In this document: piece by piece, positions 23,723 through 35,778 of the stretch
Layout of the letters: each line of letters begins with the position of its first letter
Position numbering within the stretch: the stretch's first letter is position 1
Assembly: GCA_016801885.1 (NCBI GenBank)
Contig: CM028888.1
Coordinates: 6,618,501-6,682,500 of the forward strand
Length of the DNA stretch: 64,000 bases
Reading direction: 5' to 3'
From: Toxotes chatareus
Taxonomy: Eukaryota > Chordata > Actinopteri > Toxotidae
Notes under the pieces: generated by a model
Told to the model about the DNA's origin: nothing
The model's input: only the letters and a program-made list of their open reading frames with translations
The model's database searches: none
Made by a program: the position numbers and the translations under genes

Positions 23723-25300
23723 CCAAGTTAGGAGGATGGGGAGAAGATTGTAAAAAGGACAAACACTCCCCTTGTGGAAACCTGCAACAGCAAAAAGAGG
23801 ACAGGATATAGGTATAACATTACTGGAATCAACCCTGACACAATTCCCAAGAGGTGGATGATGATCAATACAGTCCGTGATGTCCAGGGGCATCCCTGTG
23901 ACCTAAATAGTTGTTATGGCAAGATGCTGAGTAGATCAGACACTGGAAACTACTTCTACCAGTTTAACCATTATGGTAATATACTCTTCAGTTAAGGCAG
24001 TATGTGTGGTTACAGCACCATCTCTGTGTCATTATTCATAACCCTGTGTAATGAATTTACTAACACTTGAAGTGAAAACAATCCAAAATTAGTTTTTAAT
24101 ACTGTGCTCTAAACTGAAGAAAGAAATGTGAAAAAAATCCACTTTGGTGGAGGGGCTATGTTAATCTTTTACAAAGTGTTCACTTGGCAGGCCTGTGTTA
24201 TTTTGAAGCAATGGTAACACAGTGATTCCCAATCCTGGCAAAGTTTGTAAAGATCAGAAATGTTTGACTGCATTCTCAAAAATATACATACTCAAAAAAT
24301 GTTAGGAAAAAAAAATCAACCAACCATCCAAGCAATAAGTTAATCACCTAACAATTATACTGGTCAGCCAGTCACTCAGTCAAACAATAAAGCATAACAA
24401 ATTGAACAATAAATAAAGTGTGTCCAGATGTATTCAGTCATCCAGTTCGTATTAAGAACGTTTATAACTTTATAATATATAACTTTATAAACATTTATTT
24501 AAAAAACTGTTGGCAGGGCTGGGATTAGGCATCATCCACCAACTGTTTTTCCTTTCTCTGACCTAGTTAGTGTTTATATGTATGCAAGTGTGTGAGTGAG
24601 GCAGACCAACAGCAAGTGAGAGTGGGAGAGAGATCTATTAAACTATGTTTGACACATTTTATATAAAATGAATCTGTCACCTATCCCAGAGGAGAATAGT
24701 ATTTTTTAGGAATTACTTTTTTAATTGGTCCTTTGAGCAGGTTGAGAATATGTTAAATGTTTTGATGTTTTTTGCATGGACTGCCATAGCTGCAAGAATC
24801 TCCAAACAACTCAGAGCTGAATAAGAATTTTAGAATACTGACCAATGACTAATTTACTAAAACTTGAAACAACTTGAACCATTAAAACTTTCTTTCTTTT
24901 CACCATCAGCATCCTAATTGTTCTTTTTTGGACCCTTTAACCTGGATCATGAGACTCATGTCTACACAGTGACTCACTGACCAAGCACAGAGAACATTTC
25001 AAAGCTATGCAATCATGGTATAGTAGGTTTAAGACTATGAACACCAGTCGTACAGCTATCTCCATAAGAACAACGAAAAGATCCTAGTTCAGATCTGTCT
25101 AGTAAGAAAAATCACAAGAGAAAGCCATTAGTTTTCACTTTTTTAAGGATATTTTCCTAACAGAGCTCATTAATGTCAATTCATGCCAGTTCACAGTATT
25201 GCTTTATGATAGGCAGCTATCTCGTCGAGAATAGATTAAAGTCTTTGCGTAAGCAAAACGCCTCTCCTTAATGAGGTTTTCTCTGCAACAGGTTCCCTTT
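23723..25300. other. Non-coding, between miR-212 and its control region
   Basis: AT-rich sequence, presumably the intron of the primary miRNA transcript on the minus strand. No strong motif or gene recognised on either strand, apart from short A/T runs. Confidence 0.55.
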
Positions 25301-25309
25301 CATCTCTGC

Positions 25310-25335
25310 TTCAGCACCACGTCGGTGGGACAGCG
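25310..25335 (+). promoter_or_regulatory. Expanded (non-canonical) REST/RE1 site
   Basis: Left half TTCAGCACC at 25310-25318 and right half GGACAGCG at 25328-25335, separated by 9 nt instead of the canonical 2. Both halves match the RE1 consensus exactly. REST is known to bind half sites with larger spacing, and the added 7 nt falls within the reported expanded-spacing range. It lies about 1.6 kb upstream of miR-212 in the miRNA direction. Confidence 0.65.
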
Positions 25336-25355
25336 ACACAGCGGCGCTGTGCCTT

Positions 25356-25376
25356 GGCGCTGTCCGCGGTGCTGAA
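25356..25376 (-). promoter_or_regulatory. Canonical REST/RE1 (NRSE) site
   Basis: On the minus strand this 21-mer reads TTCAGCACC, then GC, then GGACAGCGCC, a near-perfect RE1 differing from the consensus only at the first spacer base (G for A). It faces the expanded RE1 20 bp away on the other strand. In mammals, REST represses the miR-212/132 locus in non-neuronal cells, so conserved RE1 elements here are expected from known biology. Occupancy is not shown by sequence alone. Confidence 0.88.
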
Positions 25377-25715
25377 CTGGACGACGGCCGAGACCCTCAC
25401 AATGAAGAGGCAACGAAAAAGTCTCGTTGTTACAGCAGAGAGTGAAACGCACCTAATGATATTTTTACAGAAACATTAAAATGCGTGTGTTTAGTATAAT
25501 AACGATTTATAAGGTCTATAAGATGTAACTCTTAACGTCTGTCTCCCATTACATCTTGCAGCGCCCTAGTCTCTGAAACTTAACCTGTCAGAAGTGGATC
25601 AAAGCGGACCCCTCTGCGGTCTCTGCTCTCATTACCGAATTGATGCTGATCAGGTGACGAGTACCGTCACGCGTCTCGGTGCTCGAGAAGTCACATGCCC
25701 GAGGGTGTGGGCATC

Positions 25716-25728
25716 TGACGTCACGTCA
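25716..25728. promoter_or_regulatory. cAMP-response element plus adjacent half-site
   Basis: Full palindromic CRE TGACGTCA at 25716-25723, immediately followed by a CGTCA half site at 25724-25728, inside a CpG-rich stretch. CREB drives miR-132 in mammals, and CREs upstream of the cluster are the known mechanism. The position, about 2 kb upstream of miR-212 on the minus strand, fits an intronic or proximal enhancer. Confidence 0.8.
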
Positions 25729-26379
25729 CGAGCAAACCAATCATCTCTCTTCTCATTCTGCCGCCTGGCTTATCAGAGCGCGTGGGCAGTGGCTTGGTCT
25801 GGCTCGGTTTCCGTGGCACCGGGGAGAAACCGCTCCGACCGTGTGGGCTGTCTTGACGAGCATGCGGATCCTCCGGTGAAATACACACGGAATTATAAAA
25901 CGCAAGCCGTGAACTTAAACCTGGACTCTCACACTTTGTTCCCGTACTTCATACAAAGCACTCGACATAAGAAGACACCTCAGACTTTACATGTCACATG
26001 ACGGTACATGTCACGATTTAAGCATTGGCCTCATAGAAAGTTACAAAACTAAGTACAGTGGTGCACAAGGTTGTTTAAATTATGATAAATATTCTGTCCT
26101 AACAGCTGTTTAATCTATTTTGTATCTTTACATATTCGATAGCAATATCAAAATGTTTCAGATGGCTTCGCTTTACAAACACATAATTAACATTGTCTGG
26201 TCAAAGTTTGTTCAACAGAAGCCACAACAACGAGTTGTGAATGAACAAGGGGTTTCATTGACTCGCTCTACCCACTCCTCCCTCGTGTTGTCCGTGCACG
26301 AGCCTCTCACATTGTGCGCATTCACACCCACGCACACCAAAGGATCACACTGCAGTGTGCGCGTGCGTGCATGCGCGTG

Positions 26380-26760
26380 CGAGAGAGCGAGCGTGCCCGT
26401 GATGCCTTTAAAAGGGGTTATAGTAGGTGACTGCGTATCATCTGCAAAGTGCGCAAGAATGACGCAGGGCTGACTTCACCGCCTGACGACGTCACAGAAC
26501 TGAGACTGAAAAAAAAAAAAAAGTTAAAGGAAGCGCCGTCCGGAAGTGCACGAGGGGGAGAGAGAAAGGGGGGGGGGGTACCGCCACACCGGAAGAAAGT
26601 GATGGCTATAATGTCATCACTATCACCGGAAACCTCCCGGTGCCACGCGCTCCCAAGAATGTACAGGGGTTGAGGAGAAGCCCCCTCGAACCCCCCCCTC
26701 TTCCCGGGCACGCTCACACTCGTACAGAAGCTTGCGCACACACAAACACACACACACACA
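26380..26760. promoter_or_regulatory. CpG-rich core of the miRNA control region
   Basis: GC- and CpG-rich stretch, with CGACGTCA (7 of 8 bases of a CRE) at 26487-26494, TGACTTCA at 26471-26478, CCGGAAG ETS-like sites near 26540 and 26591, and a CTTTTAAAAGG-like TTTAAAAG at 26406-26413. A (CA)n run follows at about 26742-26764. Open frames in it overlap on both strands and follow from low stop-codon density, not coding. Confidence 0.5.
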
Positions 26761-27360
26761 CACATTGGGAGTGTGTCCGCCTCTCTGTCTGTACTCGTGA
26801 CAATGTACATTGCACGGTGGCATTTGCACATCTTAGGTGGACAGCACAGGATAGTCCACAGAGACAGCCAGCGTCGCTTGAGTGGACACCAGAACAGCGT
26901 CTACCTGTTAAATTCTGAAGCAGGTGCAACCAGTGTGGCAGGTGAACAACAATAACCAGCAGAGGCGGTGATTTAAATCGCCTGTGTGTACCGAGCGTGA
27001 TTAGAACAGAGTGAACCAGACTCTGACAGAAAAGACACAAGCTGTTTCAAAGGCGATTTTTATCCGCAGTTTGTATTTCCCTGAGATATCAGATGTTCCC
27101 TTTATTTTCAGGTTGCAGGCTGAATGCTGCCCACATGGGAGAGAAAATGAGTCACACTGCACCAACTTCCAACCACAGAGTGAAGATGAGAATGGTGTCA
27201 GTCAGACTACGGGGCTTCTAAAGGGGGGGGATAGCCCGTCCAATACATCCTCTCCTTAGGCTGCACTTAACCCATGTCAAAGGAGGTGTTTTTTTGTGCT
27301 CCCCCAGGACTCGGATAAAATAGCCCAAATCTAATTTTTCGAAATAGGAATTTAACTTAC

Positions 27361-27541
27361 CTCAGTCAAAGTTCCCAGTGTGGTCACAGCTGCGGCTCCA
27401 TGCTGTATGTAGAAAAATGTCTGTCCTATCTCTAAACTCGCGGTCTTCATCAACACGAAACTGTCAGCGAAAATCTGTGCCACGCTGTCTTCGCTCACAG
27501 ACTCTGTCGTCCCTCTTCTCCAAAGTCGCTTCCTTCACAGA
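27361..27541 (-). ncRNA. Predicted first exon of pri-miR-212/132 (host transcript)
   Basis: On the minus strand, a TATA box (TATAAAAAG, 27566-27574) is followed 25-30 bp later by a predicted start near 27540 and, after about 180 nt, by a strong splice donor: CTGAG|GTAAGTTAAA, exon ending at 27361. The downstream intron would carry miR-212 and miR-132, as in mammals, where the pair lies in an intron of a non-coding gene. The exon contains one ATG frame (from 27450) open for 30 codons up to the donor, but with a weak start context and no family match. I read the transcript as non-coding. The downstream exon was not found. Confidence 0.5.
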
Positions 27542-27565
27542 CCGGGCTCTCCCATCAACCGTAGG

Positions 27566-27574
27566 CTTTTTATA
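27566..27574 (-). promoter_or_regulatory. TATA box for the predicted miRNA host transcript
   Basis: TATAAAAAG on the minus strand, followed by an exon with a strong donor. About 115-130 bp upstream (plus-strand 27689-27695) is TGACGTG on the minus strand, a one-mismatch CRE. Together these give an arrangement consistent with a CREB-responsive TATA promoter. Confidence 0.55.
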
Positions 27575-27710
27575 GAGATCCCGTAGTAACTAGTAGACGG
27601 AACGGGGGAGGGAGGAAGGGGAGAGAGGGAGGAAGGAGGAGAGGGAGAGCTCATTCAAAGATTCACCTACACATGTACGTGCGTATCCCACGTCACTGAA
27701 CGGAGTGCAG

Positions 27711-27722
27711 CTATTTATAAAG
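27711..27722 (+). promoter_or_regulatory. TATTTATAAA, possible divergent TATA element
   Basis: CTATTTATAAAG is flanked on its left by CACGTCA (27689-27695). It could act as a TATA box in either direction (TTTATAAATAG on the minus strand), diverging from the TATA at 27566-27574. No exon on the plus strand could be identified downstream. Confidence 0.3.
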
Positions 27723-28697
27723 GGAGGAAAAGTATAGCCTGAATCACTGTGCAGGTCTGTAAAAATGAGGTTGAAAATAGCGTTTGCTGTGTATGCGCCC
27801 TTTACACCGAGATAATGTCAAATATAAAAAGCTCTAGCGAACATTCCTGTAATATAAAGACATTTAAAGCCTCTGAGGTATTCATTAGCGAGTTTAATCG
27901 TATTTCCATCTCCCAATATTCCTATAATAACCTATTCATTGCATAATTATCTGTTGTAAAATTTCACAAGGAATGCGTTTCGGAATCTCATTGTCTATTT
28001 TTCGCCGAGAGGACCTGCAAAGCATTGTGCAGTTGTTTCTGTCAGAGAATTCAGTCGTTGCTTCGGTGATAATAAAACGTTCAGTTCAAGTGGACACTTC
28101 AAGGCATCAACAAGTATTGTTATGTGTGTTCAAAGTTTATCAGATCATCCGAAAACATTCGTACAGGTTCAGTTCTCCCTCGATGTAGTTTATTTATTCG
28201 AGAATTTTTTGACAGACTAATTGCTTGGGGGGAAGAAACTGTTGCTGTAAGCAAACATTAAAAAAACTAACACTTATAGTGCAGTATGTTCAGAAATTGT
28301 TTACCAAGTGGTAGCGATGAGAAAATCGTGATGTTTAGATTAGGCGATGAATCACTGCAGCTGTCTGCTTAGAATGACTGAAAATGTTTGGTGCAGCGTA
28401 CTGATTTTTTTTTTTTCTAAATACTGATGTCATCTTAAACATAAAAAAAATGATCCAAATATCCAACCCAGATTCCATATATCTGTAGAAACCTCAGGAG
28501 AGATGTGGCAGGAGTCGTGCGTAAATACACCCCGACACCGTTAGACTCGAGACACATTCTGGGAGATTTGGGGGAGACCCTCGTGCGTAAAGAAGTGTGT
28601 CAGACATACGTAGAGACTCCTGTAAATTAGACGCACTTTGGACAAAGGACCGAAACGCTCTTCTTTAAAAATGTTCTCTTGAGTTGAGAAAGCACAG

Positions 28698-28707
28698 CGT
28701 CACGTCA
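28698..28707. promoter_or_regulatory. Tandem CRE half-sites
   Basis: CGTCACGTCA, two immediately adjacent CGTCA half sites, the same tandem layout as at 25716-25728 without the palindromic half. It lies about 1.2 kb upstream of the predicted TATA of the miRNA host transcript. May be a distal enhancer piece; binding not shown. Confidence 0.5.
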
Positions 28708-31700
28708 CACAACAGTGGAAGTTGAGAGAAAACTTAAATGCCCCTGCGCTCCTCCAAACTCTGTAGGTTGGGGCGGGTGTGGATTATGATCGGTCTCCTT
28801 AACAACCCACCTCCACCTCCACAGGCCTCCTTTATCCAGAAAAAAAGTGACAAATTGGACTTGATTTCCCTCTGATCAACTGCGGATTTCAAAAGAAAAG
28901 ACTCTTAAATTATAATTCAGCTATCAATTTAAAGCAAAGTCCAAATCAAAGCAATGTAGTTTTAAAGATAGCCACTGCAATCTCGAGGGAAACTTCCTGT
29001 CATGCCTAACCTTTGATGCTTTATGATTTAAAGGTAGCCAGCCGTCACAGGTGAAGGTACAGGCCTTCATCAGTATTTGCAGAATAAGAATTGATGTAAT
29101 GTTGTCACAGTGTACATTCAGTGGTGACCCCTTTAATAACTGTCATAACACATTTCATATTGAATTGTAAACATTTTTCAACTGTAAACCTGTTTCTGAA
29201 CTTTCCACAGAACAAACAAACAAAAGCCCTGTGCAGCACTGTAAAAATCAAACAAAATCTGTATAGTTTCAGTTTGTGAATTTGAATGAACTCCTCTTTG
29301 AACTCAGCAGCAGGGAGACAGCCTGTAGTGATGATGTTCTGTTTGAGCTCAGTCTCCTTTATCACCACCATCACGTCCTCCTCTCCCTCTCTCTCTCTCT
29401 CTGTTCCTCAAGGTTATCCAGGTCAGTCTCAAACAGGGGTTATAAAGTCTCTCTTCCTTTGCCATCACCTGTAACTTCTGTACTTTGGTCACATGATGAT
29501 GCCTGAGCATGTTCCATTCAATGAAGAAGATCATGTGATGTGGTCAAAAGTTAAACCTTGAGAAATAATTTTCCAGAGTTCAGAGTTTTTGTTTTCCTGC
29601 TGATTTTCCTGCTGGCTCAGGGACATTTTCTGATTCAAACATGGAAACCTTACAATTGAATTAAAGTGAAGCAATGCCTCAATCAAAAACTATAAGCCGA
29701 TGGGGTTAGTCATTAAATAAATGTCAAATGTCAAAATAATTTTGATTCAAGAATAAAGCACTTTCAGACCTTGGCCCGGCCATCCTGGCGGCCTACAGTG
29801 CATTCAAACAAAACAACCCTCATTCACTCCAAGAAACTGTTGTTGCATGTCATACCCATCTCCCTCCCGTTGTTTCCTGTCTGTATCTCAGGACAGAAAA
29901 CATCAAGACACATTTGTGGGTATTTCTAAGCACTGTAGGTGTTATTTTCTTTGATTGCTTAGATTATGGGCAGTTTAGATATTTCAAATACTATATACTA
30001 ACCACTTAATACTGGTTTCAATTGTCTTATAACTGACATATGTTTCACTTTGTAATACTAAGTGTCACAATAATAAGGTTAAGGACATCAAATATTTGTT
30101 GTGGAATTTGCGAAATTAGCTTTAACCAGAATATTCATGTGTATAGACCTGGTTTGTTACAAAGAACATCCATGATTGATTCTTTGCTTTTATTGATGTT
30201 TATTGATCTATTAATGGTGATGCCATATTAATAGATGCATTGATCATAGTTCATCCACCCATGACTTTAAAATCTACACTCATAGCCCCTCTAGAGGCAG
30301 CCCACTGGCATGTGTGCTTATCACTTTACAGAAAAAAAAAACATCCTTGTATCATGGCGTGGAATCAGGACAACAATACACCCACAACGGTTACATTTTG
30401 GTTGGGACTCTTTTTTCCTTTGTCTTTGAGAGTAAACCTGCCTCAGAAATGATTGCAGAAGAGGAGGAATGTCAGTCTCTCTGCCGTGGGCCTCAAAACT
30501 GTAGAATCTCCACTGACTGCAATCAAACAGCAATATAAATGTGCTGACGTGTGGTGGAGGGTAAGCATTTGGTGAGCGAATATGTGTACATAAGCATACA
30601 CAATCCAATTTCCTCATACTATACCCCACATGAATATGCAAGCAGGGGGGAGATGAATGATTGAAAAAGTGTGAATGAAATAGTTCCTCACTTACACCCT
30701 CCCTAATCTCACACTCCTTACTACTAGCCCCACAGTGCCATAAACGCACACGTGCCAACACACATACACACACAGCTACAGTATCATGTTCTTTTTCTTA
30801 TCTCTGCAGCGTTTTTGATTTTATCTTGATTATTTGGGATTATGCTCAGGATGATGGGTTTAGTTTGTCAACCTTTTGCTTCTTGTTTTGACACGAAACA
30901 ATCAGCCCACAGGCAGTCCTCCTTCAACTCATATTCAACATTCAAGTTGCTTGCATCTTGAAGCTTGATCGTGAATCAGGATGCAGATTGTTTCCTGTTC
31001 AGATCTGTTATCTGTCTGTCACGGCCAGTTGTTGGCTCTCTTTCTATCTCCTCATCTGTATTCCAAACAGAGAATGCAGTCAGATAAGAGAGAAGGAAAA
31101 AAAACTCATCCCTCCCATACACTCTTCTCTCTCCTCACAACCGCCTACCTTGCCTACCCACCTCCCCTTCTCCCATTCTGACTCATACTGAAATCCCAGT
31201 GAGCCCCCCCCCCCCTCCGCTCTCATTTGTGTTTTCTCTCCCTTTGATTGCCAAGCTGGCTCGAACGCAGTGAGCAGGGCAAGAGAGAGCGAGCAAATGA
31301 AAACGATAGAGAGGGAGAGAGGAGCGGAGGGATGGAGACAGGGAGGGAGATGAAGAGGAGGAGGAGGTGGAGGAGGAGGAGGAGGAGGAGGAAGACTCAG
31401 TGCTGCCAAACGTGCCCGTAATGAGGATTCTGTCAAAGGAGAGCTGGGGAGGAAGAGAGCACGCGTGTGTGTGTGGTTGTGGTGGAGGTGGCGGTGTGTG
31501 TCAGATTGAGATGGAGGTTTGGAAAGAGTGGGTGTTTATTAGTGAAACCCCTCTCGCCCCCACGTCATTCCCTCCTCTGTCTCTGTGCTCTTCTTGCCTA
31601 CAAGATGTGTGAGATCGCAAACCTACTCTCTCACACAGCAGCAACTCCACATCCACCCACTCACACACACACACACACACACACACGCCTGAGCCGAGAC

Positions 31701-34700
31701 AGATATACGAACCCATATCTGACCACAAACTTTGAATATGTTTGTGTGTGTTTTTCTAATGTTGTGTGACGGAGGGGGAGGAAGAAGCATGTGAGCAATG
31801 GCGCATGGACTTCCTCAGTGACATGTGTTCCTCAGCCAAAGGAGCTAATTAAATGGCTCCAGCAAAATTGACTCACCTGAGATGGTATGACAAGATTATT
31901 CCCATGATTTCATTACATTTACAGAGCATCTGTGGCAAAGGATGCCTAGATGCTCTGTCCTTTTGCAAAGTCATCTGCCAACTCTTCTCATCTGCTGTAA
32001 CTCCAACAGTGACTCACACAAAACTTCACAACATTATGCCAAAGTCATATGCTGAATGTAATTAACATGCAATGCCAGCTGTATGTGTGTGTGTGTACAA
32101 GTGTGGGCAGTCATTTGTGCATGTTTGCATGTGTTTGAGGGCGGTGTCGGTGTCGGAGTGAGTGAGGGCATCTGTTCGCATGAGTTCAGCACAGAAATTT
32201 TCATTGGACTTTTCAGTGCAGATGACAGGGAGTATTTTCAGTGGCATGTGTGCCTGTATCCATTTATCAAAACCCATGGCACATCCTGATATCATGTAGA
32301 CTGTATATTCATAGCCTAGTAAAAATGAAGCAGGAGTTTCAAGAATTTAGCTTCAGTTTACTGTATCACTATCACTATCAACACTGCCAGGAAGTCCTTC
32401 ATTCATGAATTTAAAAAAATCAGTTAAAACATATTTAAAATCCTAGCCTAGGCATGCCTTCCAGATAGTGGGATCATCATACTAGAGGCTACTGTTCAAC
32501 ACAGCATTCTTGGCTGCAGCCAACACATGGATTTCTATTTGATGGTAATGTGCAGCCATTTAAAATGTGGAGTTTGAGTATTTTACACTGCTTCATTGTG
32601 GAGTTGGCGCAAGCTAACGTGGTTAAGTGGAAATGAGAGGAAAACTGTATAGGTCTAGAGGTTTAGAAGTGGTGTTTGTGCACAAAATAGTCAGGAGTGA
32701 TGAAATCTAGTTTTGGTCTTTGAGTATAGTCTTCAATAAAACTTTCATTGAATTAGGTCATGAAATGCTGTCAATAGCCTCCTTGCCACAATCTCGGTTA
32801 CATTGCGTTGGATGTCTTTGTTTAAAATTCTCTGTTTTCTTTTTGGCTCCTCGGCGTTGACACATCACTCTATGTACTCTATCTCATATTGTCTTTTTTG
32901 CTCATTCCTCCCCTGTCACTCCCTCTATCTCTTTTTGTGAATTATGCATTAAAAAGCAGTTGGAATGGATATTCTCCAAACATCTAGTGCCAGCAAATAT
33001 GCGTCACACCAGCCTCTGGCTCTCAGTGTCTGTCTGTCTGTCCTACCCACACGCCTTCTTTAATTTCTGTCTCTCTCACTACTCGAGATGAGGATCCCAT
33101 TTCAGTCGACTCACTTTCCTCTCCCTGTCATTTTCGTTCCCTTTTATTTGTTACCCATTTTTCAACTCTGCAGCATTTCATTCTGCTCCATCCTCAACCA
33201 CAATGTCCCACTCTTGTCTCCACCATTCTCTGCTGACTGTATTCCCCCATCTGTCCTCCTCCTCCTCCTCCACTCCAGTCATCTCTAAAAGTCATCTCCT
33301 CCCACCTCCCAGTGTCCCAGTGGAGGGAGAGAAAGATAGACAGACATAGAGAGGGAGAGAGAGAAAATGAGATGGGGGCAGGAGAGATCGAGATATGATT
33401 GGGCTGGAGAAACCCCCTGGTGTCAGAAATTCACCTGCAAAAACTCCCTGCTTCCTCTGCTTTTCTCATCTGTATTCACAGTCTCTCCTCCTTCTGTTCT
33501 CTCCTCTCCTCCTGCATCATGCCTCTTCACCTCTCTCCCTCGCTTCCTCTTTCTCTCTGTCTCCCTCTTTCCCTCCCTCACTACCTCGCTGCCTCCCCCT
33601 CTCTGTCCTTCTGTGTCACTTATCATCCTGCATTGCTCCACCTGCACTGTGGTGCAGCACTGACAATCAGAACTCTGCACACACACACGCACACACACAC
33701 ACACAGAGGGAGACACACGCCCACCACTTCCGGCAGCCCCCCTTCCTCTCTCACACCTCTCCACTGCAGACACGAAACATTCTACAACCCCTGGTGTGCC
33801 AGTGCTTCATCAAGAGACACTGCTAGCACTACATCAAAACCGTATTCAGCACTCACGCACAATGTGGCTTAGAAAGATAATTGTAATACTAAAATGAAAA
33901 AAACGCAGAAGGAGTTAATGATAGGATTGAGAGGACAAACATGACAACAATGATGATGATAATGATAAATAATGCTAATAATCATCAACATATATCTGCC
34001 TTTATTTGTATTGAATCTTTCTTTCAAGTGCTTTACATAAAATATAAAATTCATTAATAAAGCACAAAAAGAGACAACCAAAATGAAATAAGCCAATACC
34101 ATGAAAGTAAAACCAAGTCCTGTGCAAATGAAAAACAGGAACTGTAATAAATAATTAAATAGATACATGGTTTGTGAAATAGTATAATTAACCCAGTTCT
34201 TTCTGCCATTCTTGACATCTGTCACCTGCCTGCTTTATAACTAAGTTAGACAAAAGTTTCATTACTGTAAGAAGTAATCCGCACACACATCGGTATGTGT
34301 ACACATTCCTGATTACTATGCCAAAGAAGTGAGCCAAGCACCTTGGATGAATAATTTAGAGACATAATGAAGGAATGTGTGTGGAAAAAGAGTAGGTTTG
34401 GCTCTGAATGAAGACTCGTGTGGGAGATTTATAGGAAGGACAAGAGACTCTGGCCCTTTAATTTGGTGTTGCTAGGGAAATGAAGCTGTTTACTCTAGCA
34501 TCAGCCACACAGATGATGGCTGCATGAACTCTCCACCCGCCTCCTCATATGCACATGCATACTCAGGCACACACACACAGTACCCAGTGTTTCTGTGTAC
34601 GTTTGTGTCATTTGTTTCTGCAGTCCCACAATCCCCCCCCACACTTCCTCTTGCAATTTGTCAGGTCAGTTCACATCAAACTCATGAGTGGAGGACAGGA

Positions 34701-35640
34701 GGGAAAAGATGTGGTAAGAACGAGATGTTGTTAATATAAATTACTTGCATGGAAAACAAAAGTAGATGCAAAGTTCATTGTTGAGTCAGTCCAAAGCATG
34801 GGACATTAAGATGGTTAAGGTAAAAATGAGAATAAAGTATCAGTCCTGACATCTAGTGGATACTGTCAGGTATTGAGCACAGAGTGTACGTATGCATGCA
34901 GTGTATCTGTCTGTCTGTTTCTTTATATAATGTGCAGACCTTTAAGGCCCCTTCCCCCAGGCCTCATATGTAGGTCAATGCCTACGTAAGATTTACATAA
35001 CTACACATTTTAGAATGACATACATTTTTTTCAAATTGTAACAGAAAGAGTTTAGAAACATGATTGGCTTAAAGCCTTTGTCAATGCTTTTGAAATTAAC
35101 AATGACTCTAATTGGAATGGCAGTGACGTGCGTTTCAATTAAAACAATTCAGCCTGGTGCAAGATAGGAAAACTCTGTGCAATCATTATCAAACACCCTT
35201 TTATCAAAGAATATATTGAAAGAAGAATAAATAAAAAGGAACACATCAAACAGATTTGGTAGAGAGGTGTTCCAACTTGTTAATCTGCTTACTATAATAA
35301 AAGGATTTCCTGTAGAACAGACAGCACAAAATCCATCCAGTTAAAATAAAAAAGAAGAGAGCCTGACATTAATGCAAAAGCAGGAATTAAAAGAGAGGAA
35401 GATACAGTCTAACTGCCTAAAGGAAAAAAAAGATTAAAACAATCAAAAAATAAATAAATATAAATATATATCCCAAATATGAATATAATAAAAAGCCTAA
35501 GAGACAACCGCATATTAAATACATTGATATATATGTATTAATAAAGAAATATGTAGTAATTCACACAGCATAGCTATGGGTCTACAGGACTTTTATCTGT
35601 AATGGTATGTTTCAAAGTTCTAATATTGACGGCAAAGGCT
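28708..35640. other. Long intergenic region, no gene recognised
   Basis: Between the miRNA control region and SMG6. Simple sequence is frequent: (CT)n at 29389-29402, a C run at 31204-31215, a G/A-rich tract with (GAG)n at 31262-31393, (CA)n at about 31660-31686 and 33676-33705. I looked for HIC1, which in mammals sits between the miRNA pair and SMG6: its single large zinc-finger/BTB exon would give a long open frame, and none exists here. Short frames do not line up with family sequences. Confidence 0.6.
31262..31393. repeat. Purine-rich tract with (GAG)n
   Basis: Nearly pure A/G sequence on the plus strand ending in about fifteen GAG/GGA units at 31346-31393. Polypurine tracts of this type can form triplexes and encode meaningless acidic frames; no gene is implied. 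Confidence 0.85.
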
Positions 35641-35778
35641 CTGTAAAAGGATGAATGATCAGAGCGAGCTGCATTACCGTACTACATTACCCAACTGCCT
35701 TCGCTGCTATGTCATCCGGTGAACATGTTTGATCCCGCTAGGCCACCATACTTGTTGTGTTTTGTAGTGAAAGCAAAG
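35640..35778 (+). promoter_or_regulatory. SMG6 promoter and 5' UTR
   Basis: TATA-less segment just upstream of the SMG6 start. ACTACATTACCCAACTGC at 35681-35698 resembles the ZNF143/SBS motif (ACTACAATTCCCAGMATGC). CATCCGG near 35712 is ETS-like. AAGATGGCG at 35776-35784 is a consensus YY1 site that overlaps the start codon, an arrangement common in broadly expressed genes. The exact start site is not determined. Confidence 0.55.

Noticed and set aside
25594..26001. A 135-codon open frame on the plus strand in the miRNA control region
   Set aside because: It lies in CpG-rich sequence where stop codons are rare, has no family similarity or splice context, and overlaps CRE elements.
26418..26831. 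A 137-codon open frame on the minus strand
   Set aside because: Same GC-rich composition artefact; contains long VCVCV and FFFFF runs from (CA)n and A-tracts.
33395..33872. Overlapping frames of 98-157 codons on the plus strand and 116 on the minus
   Set aside because: They translate CT/GA-rich simple sequence (Leu/Ser/Pro runs) in all three frames at once, which marks low complexity and not a gene.
28708..35640. HIC1 expected between miR-212 and SMG6
   Set aside because: No BTB or C2H2 zinc-finger frame exists in this stretch or elsewhere in the window.
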